43,768 nucleotides of DNA from CAZQFV01 sp964613665 (lineage in GTDB: Bacteria > Chloroflexota > Chloroflexia > DTKN01): the NCBI GenBank assembly GCA_964613665.1, contig CAZTIG010000040.1:1-43768 (forward strand). Reading direction: 5' to 3'. How positions within the stretch are numbered: the first letter of the stretch is position 1; each line of letters opens with the position of its first letter. The translations under genes and the position numbers were made by a program. The notes below the pieces were generated by a model, which had not been told where the DNA came from, made no database searches, and saw only the letters and a program-made list of their open reading frames with translations. This document shows positions 40,224 through 43,768 of the stretch, piece after piece.

Positions 40224-40450
40224 TCAGCGGCCGGCGGCGGCGCGCTCCTGGCGCGGCCCGGCCCAGTCGCCGTGGTCGTTCAGGCTCCAGTAGGCCTCAA
40301 GACGCGGCGATGGCCGCGCTCCTTCTCGGTCAGCCGCCGCAACAGGGTGTTGCCGTGCGGGTCGGCCGTGCGGCCGGCCAGGGCGGCGTACTTTTCCGCC
40401 GCGGCCTCCTCGGCGTCGGGGGCCGTGGTGATGATGCGCAGCAGGCTCAT
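40224..40450 (-). pseudogene. Rubrerythrin-like protein, frameshifted
   Basis: From the ATG at 40450 the minus strand reads MSLLRIITTAPDAEEAAAEK, then YAALAGRTADPHGNTLLRRLTEKERGHRRV and hits a stop at 40280 after 56 residues. One frame over, the sequence continues sensibly as LEAYWSLNDHGDW to 40224. Together they match the helical hairpin of rubrerythrin-type proteins (ExxxxxxYxxLAxRTADPxGxxLLRRLxxEExxHxxxLExxW). A single-base shift near 40307 separates them. It may be a true pseudogene or a sequencing error. Confidence 0.6.
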
Positions 40451-40454
40451 GGTG

Positions 40455-40483
40455 TTGACCGGCCGGGCGGTCCCTGGTAGAAT
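40455..40483 (+). promoter_or_regulatory. Promoter of the alkyltransferase-like gene
   Basis: TTGACC (40455-40460), 17 bp, TAGAAT (40478-40483) with TGG before the -10. The start codon at 40511 follows after a GGAGGG ribosome site. Confidence 0.65.
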
Positions 40484-40510
40484 GGCTCCGGGCAGCGCGG
40501 AGGGCAGTAG

Positions 40511-40846
40511 ATGGCGCGAAACTCACGGCCGGCCGCGGCCAGCTCCTTCTTCCGGCAGGTGCACGAGCTCGTGCGGCAGATCCCGCTGGGCCGGGTGGCC
40601 ACCTACGGGCAGATCGCCACGATGCTGGGCGACCCGCGCGCGGCCCGCACGGTGGGCTGGGCCATGCGCGCCGTGCCGGAGGGGTCGGACGTGCCCTGGC
40701 ACCGCGTGCTGAACGCCCGCGGGCGGGTCAGCCTCTACGCCTTCGAGGGCGGGGACCTGCAGCGCTACCTGCTGGAACAGGAAGGGGTCGTGTTCGACGA
40801 GGCGGGGAAGGTGAACCTGGACCGGTATGGCTGGCGAGGCGACTAG
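40511..40846 (+). CDS. Alkyltransferase-like (ATL) DNA-binding protein
   Basis: A 111-aa protein of the MGMT C-terminal fold: FFRQVHELVRQIPLGRVATYGQIATMLGDPRAARTVGWAMRAVPEG, then VPWHRVLNARGRVS. True O6-alkylguanine transferases have PCHRV; the Cys is Trp here, which defines ATL proteins. These flip out alkylated guanine, cannot repair it, and hand the lesion to nucleotide excision repair. The Tyr of ATYGQIA and the helix Arg are retained. It has its own promoter. The final TAG shares a CTAG with the stop of the convergent flavoprotein gene. Confidence 0.88.
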   Translation: MARNSRPAAASSFFRQVHELVRQIPLGRVATYGQIATMLGDPRAARTVGWAMRAVPEGSDVPWHRVLNARGRVSLYAFEGGDLQRYLLEQEGVVFDEAGKVNLDRYGWRGD

Positions 40847-42192
40847 CCCCGTGCAGCGGCCTGCCCGGCAGCCCAGCCCGTGGAAAAGGCCGCCTGCAGG
40901 TTGTAGCCGCCCGAGCCGGCATCGACGTCCAGCACCTCGCCGGCAAAGTAGAGGCCGGCCACCAGGCGCGAGGCCATGGTTCGCGGGTCGACCTCGGCCG
41001 TGTCCACGCCGCCGGCCGTCACCTGGGCCTCGCTCCAGGGGCGGCAGCCGGTGATCTCCAGGCGAAAATCCTTGAGCCAGCGCAGCAGCCGCCGGCGCTC
41101 GGCGGCCGCCAGCTCATGCGCCCGGCGGTCGGCGGGGATGCCGGCCTGCTCCAGCGCCAGGGCCGCCAGGCGCCGCGGCAGCCAGCCGTGCAGGACCGTG
41201 CGCACGAGCTGGCGGCCGTGGCCCTCCAGCGCCCGCCGCAGAAGGGGATCGAGCGCGCCCTCGTCCAGGTCCGGCCGCAGGTCGAGCGAGAGGGCCACCT
41301 GCCGGCCCTGCCGCACGGCGTCGACGACCTGGCGGCTGAGGGAAAGGACGAGGGGCCCGGAGAGGCCAAAGTGGGTAAAGAGGAGGTCGCCGCTGGCGCT
41401 GGCGCGCTTCCTGCCGTCCAGCCACAGGTGTGCCGTCTCCCCCTGCAGGGCCAGGCCCTGCAGGCGCGGGGCGATGTCGCCGGCCGTCTCCAGGGGGACG
41501 AGGGCCGGCCGGATCGGCACGATGGTGTGGCCCAGGGCCGCGGCCAGGCGGTAGCCGTCGCCGCTGGAGCCGGTGGCGGGGTAGGAAGCCCCGCCGGTGG
41601 CCAGGACCACGGCCCGCGCGTGGTGGACCTCCCCGGAGGCCAGCGCCACACCCTCCACCCGCCCGCCCTCGACCAGGAGGCGCTCCACCGGCGCGCGGGC
41701 CTGCAGGACGACGCCGCAGGCGGCTGTCCAGCGCCACAGGGCGTCGACGACATCCTGGGCGCGGCCGCTGGCGGGATAGACCCGGCCGTCGGGTTCGACC
41801 ACGGTGGGCAGGCCCAGCTCGAGCAGAAAGGCGCGCAGCCCGGCGCAGCCGAAGCGCGCCAGGGCCGGCCGCAGGAAGTGGCCCTGGGGACCGAACTGGG
41901 CCAGCAGGTCCTCCAGGGGAGCGGTGTTGCTCAGGTTGCCGCGGCCGTTGCCGGTGAGGCCCAGCTTGTGCCCCGGGCGGTCCATCTTTTCCAGGAGGAG
42001 CACCGGCGCGCCGGCCGTAGCGGCCTGGCCGGCGGCCATGAGGCCGGCCGGGCCGGCGCCGACGACGATGACGCGGTACTCGGCAGCTTCCCCGCCTGCC
42101 GGTGCAGTTTCCCACTTCGCGGGGCGCCGGCGGAGCCCGGTCGGACGCAGCCGGGTGTTGGGCGTGCCTCGCGTCTCTATTTCACTCGCCAC
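40843..42192 (-). CDS. BaiN/HI0933-family FAD-dependent oxidoreductase
   Basis: The flavoprotein begins in homology at YRVIVVGAGPAGLMAAGQAA (Rossmann GxGxxG), followed by KLGLTGNGRGNLSNT, VVLATGGASYPATGSSGDGYRLA, DLLFTHFGLSGPLVLSLSR, TAGGVDTAEVDPRTMASR and the C-terminal FAD motif GLYFAGEVLDVDAGSGGYNLQAAF. These are typical of the HI0933/BaiN family, whose member BaiN takes part in bile-acid 7-dehydroxylation; most others have no known substrate. The start is uncertain. The frame is open to an ATG at 42477, but that stretch belongs to another gene remnant. A GTG at 42192 with AGAGGAG before it is my choice, leaving about 34 non-homologous residues (including RGTPNTRLRPTGLRRRPAKW) that may be repeat-derived. 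Confidence 0.8.
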   Translation of the reverse strand: MASEIETRGTPNTRLRPTGLRRRPAKWETAPAGGEAAEYRVIVVGAGPAGLMAAGQAATAGAPVLLLEKMDRPGHKLGLTGNGRGNLSNTAPLEDLLAQFGPQGHFLRPALARFGCAGLRAFLLELGLPTVVEPDGRVYPASGRAQDVVDALWRWTAACGVVLQARAPVERLLVEGGRVEGVALASGEVHHARAVVLATGGASYPATGSSGDGYRLAAALGHTIVPIRPALVPLETAGDIAPRLQGLALQGETAHLWLDGRKRASASGDLLFTHFGLSGPLVLSLSRQVVDAVRQGRQVALSLDLRPDLDEGALDPLLRRALEGHGRQLVRTVLHGWLPRRLAALALEQAGIPADRRAHELAAAERRRLLRWLKDFRLEITGCRPWSEAQVTAGGVDTAEVDPRTMASRLVAGLYFAGEVLDVDAGSGGYNLQAAFSTGWAAGQAAARG

Positions 42193-42214
42193 TTCCGGAC
42201 CCGCTCCTCTCTTT

Positions 42215-42420
42215 CTGCGAGGGTGATCGCCAAACGTCTCCGCTACCTTCCATGAACCACATCCATCTTTCCCTCCATATTTCTCCCAGTGCAACACTTG
42301 CTCCAAGGGCTTCTGCGGTGTTGAGGTCTCCGCCACAACACCGATGGGTATCAGGGCCATCACGCGCTTGGCAGTGGGAACGCCCAAGAGCCTTGTGAAT
42401 TGCTCTTCGTGTGGCAAGGC
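42215..42420 (-). pseudogene. Nitroreductase C-terminal remnant, in frame with the flavoprotein ORF
   Basis: The frame upstream of the flavoprotein reads HEEQFTRLLGVPTAKRVMALIPIGVV, then PQKPLEQVLHWEKYG. This is the well-known C-terminal part of nitroreductase-family flavoproteins (LGIPxxxxVxALIPIGxPxxxPxPKPRKPLEEVVHWExxG). The rest of the enzyme, including FMN-binding Arg and Ser residues, is absent. The remnant lies in the same open frame as the BaiN-like gene with no stop between, so a long fusion protein could in principle be made. Confidence 0.55.
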
Positions 42421-42482
42421 ATCCCCATTCCCATGCGGCCACCTCCTATGCGATTTACCGATGGCAGAGATGAACAAGCCTC

Positions 42483-42608
42483 CTGTAACGGTCGCGGCTC
42501 ACCTGCGCGGCGGGCCGGGCGACGGGCCTCGACAGACCTCGGCGGCAGGCCCAGCCAACTCCGCAACCCGCCATGATAGCCGCGTCAGGTGCAGCCGCAG
42601 GTTGGGCG
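42483..42608 (-). other. attC-like hairpin downstream of the ankyrin gene
   Basis: On the minus strand, 12 bp after the ankyrin stop, GCCCAAC (42601-42607) fits the integron R'' box RYYYAAC. Arms at 42579-42598 and 42494-42511 then pair perfectly over 18 bp if two bases on the first arm (42592 and 42585) are left out of the helix. The second is an A inside CTGACGC, like the extrahelical A in GCCGACGC of the aadA1 attC site. The far box is degenerate (GTTACAG against GTTRRRY). The loop is long (67 nt). Confidence 0.5.
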
Positions 42609-42619
42609 GCGTTTATCCT

Positions 42620-43747
42620 TTAGCTCAAACCCTTCTCCCGTAATAGTTCGGCGATGCTCTCGGAGCGTTTTCCAGTCGCGAAGTCTAGCAAGCCGCGTTC
42701 GGGTAGGGGTTTACCGTCCCAAGTTCTGCCGGCTGGCACGCGGTAATGGATATCGGCGCCGCGTTGGATGAGCATTTGAGTCATACGCAACAAGCCACCG
42801 TTGACAGAAAACACCAATGGTGTCCAACCCTTTAGGCCGATATAAATGCCAAACCCACCATGGACTGCATTCACGTCAGCCCCTTTCGAAACGAGCCAGT
42901 CTGCCATGTCGTAGTCATTATTCTGGACGGCCACCATCAACGGGGTATGGCCAAAGCCGTCGGGTTCATTGGGATCGCTACCGGTTTCCAGTAGAAATCC
43001 GGCCACTGGTAAATGCCCTTGGTCAACCGCGAGATGGAAAGCGGTCCGTCCATCACTCACACCCCCCGTAACCGTGCTGAGCATGGCGTGAATATCAGCA
43101 CCCTGGCTGACCAAGTAGCGCACCATTTCGAGATGCCCCGAACCGGCGGCCGTGATAAGCGGTGTGCTGCCAAAATGGTCAGGGGCGTTGATGTTTGCAC
43201 CCCGCTGGACTAGTTCTTTCGCCAAGGGCAGATAGCCGTGGGTGGCTGCCCACCACAAGGCGGTTTGGCCGCGCTGAGGGGAGTAATTCCCTTTCAGGTC
43301 GCAGCGAGCAAAGTGGATATCTGCGCCTCGCTCGATTAGGAGTTTGGCGATGTCAAAATGCCCCAACAGGGTTGCCAGGAGTAGGGCCGAACAACCATAG
43401 TACTCACCACCTTCTATGACTGCATGGATATCTGCCCGCTCGTTGAATGCCTTTTCGACAGCGGATGTGTTGTTTAGGGCGACTCCAAGCATCAAGCGTT
43501 GGTCAGGGGACGCCGAGTCCGATATCTCGAAAACGGGGCGGGCTTGTGGTTGGGGCGGCGGGGATGGCTCAGCTTGCAAGCCATGAGCTCTAAGGACCGC
43601 CTTTACATCTCCTGCTAACAGGTCTGGGTTGTTCAAATACTCCGTAAAACGGTCATAACGCTCGTCCACAAACCCCAAGGCGATCGCTTGTCCCCGCCGA
43701 GTTTGCTCGTCGCTCGGATCAAATGGCGCCCGCAGAAAGTCTAGCAT
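42620..43747 (-). CDS. Ankyrin-repeat protein
   Basis: A 375-aa protein with no signal peptide. Residues 1-80 are unique. About seven ankyrin repeats follow, for example GCSALLLATLLGHFDIAKLL then IERGADIHF; GQTALWWAATHGYLPLAKEL; GSTPLITAAGSGHLEMVRYL; GRTAFHLAVDQGHLPVAGFL; GHTPLMVAVQNNDYDMADWL; GWTPLVFSVNGGLLRMTQML. Such proteins bind other proteins; the partner is unknown. The gene is visibly lower in GC and uses more A/T-ending codons than the rest of the window, a sign of recent acquisition. It is followed by an attC-like structure, so it could be a cassette gene. No clear ribosome site precedes the ATG, and the window ends 21 bp upstream. Confidence 0.85.
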   Translation of the reverse strand: MLDFLRAPFDPSDEQTRRGQAIALGFVDERYDRFTEYLNNPDLLAGDVKAVLRAHGLQAEPSPPPQPQARPVFEISDSASPDQRLMLGVALNNTSAVEKAFNERADIHAVIEGGEYYGCSALLLATLLGHFDIAKLLIERGADIHFARCDLKGNYSPQRGQTALWWAATHGYLPLAKELVQRGANINAPDHFGSTPLITAAGSGHLEMVRYLVSQGADIHAMLSTVTGGVSDGRTAFHLAVDQGHLPVAGFLLETGSDPNEPDGFGHTPLMVAVQNNDYDMADWLVSKGADVNAVHGGFGIYIGLKGWTPLVFSVNGGLLRMTQMLIQRGADIHYRVPAGRTWDGKPLPERGLLDFATGKRSESIAELLREKGLS

Positions 43748-43768
43748 TAACTTGGGCAGGTTGGGGTG

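Overview
The window looks like a piece of a high-GC chromosome from an uncultured Chloroflexota bacterium (Anaerolineae/Caldilineae type). This placement is inferred from very large secreted multidomain proteins with signal peptides, Thr/Pro linkers of the PTATPVP type, large AfsR/SARP-like regulators with TPR tails, and a recurring hydrophobic C-terminal motif (consensus hYLPLVxR). No rRNA, tRNA, CRISPR array or intact transposase was seen.

Layout. 1-1,660: a decayed edge with two halves of a tyrosine recombinase on opposite strands, a small WGR protein and a degenerate ORF start. 1,657-5,512 (minus): a cluster of two secreted GVYG-repeat proteins, a small WWTVDGGG protein ending in the YLPLV tag, and a 64-aa protein. 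6,185-12,405 (minus): two BTAD/NB-ARC/TPR regulators in a row. 12,589-21,707 (plus): a five-gene operon divergent from the second regulator. It encodes a 72-aa protein, a CSLREA/parallel beta-helix protein, a membrane-anchored GVYG protein, a second WWTVDGGG protein and a 1,459-aa metzincin-like metallopeptidase; a strong hairpin ends it. 22,025-28,990: a 2,321-aa secreted protein with ten SdrD-B-like domains, DUF11-like repeats and two pre-peptidase C-terminal domains, behind a canonical promoter. 29,481-31,977: a membrane histidine kinase and a ClbS/DfsB-like protein. 32,286-34,829 (minus): a papain-family protease whose N-terminus is a chagasin-like (I42) inhibitor domain, followed by two nearly identical C-terminal domains. 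35,234-40,211 (plus): a YwaF-like membrane protein, a GH116 glucosylceramidase-like enzyme and a beta-helix lipoprotein. 40,224-43,747: a frameshifted rubrerythrin-like gene, an alkyltransferase-like protein, a BaiN/HI0933-type flavoprotein with a nitroreductase remnant upstream, and an ankyrin gene followed by an attC-like hairpin.

How the parts may fit together (inference). The two GVYG + WWTVDGGG gene pairs flank the two SARP-like regulators. The promoters of both clusters share one geometry: two octamers ending in ACG, 11 bp apart, nine bases before a TGG-extended -10, with no normal -35. This is how SARP activators are known to bind, so I propose a regulated cell-surface or secreted system controlled by the neighbouring regulators. 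Five full-length secreted proteins from several families end in a YLPLV-like motif and a sixth ends in a weaker version, which suggests a shared export or anchoring route. The edges of the window hold decayed and mobile DNA: recombinase fragments, a MITE-like element and an integron-type attC-like structure.
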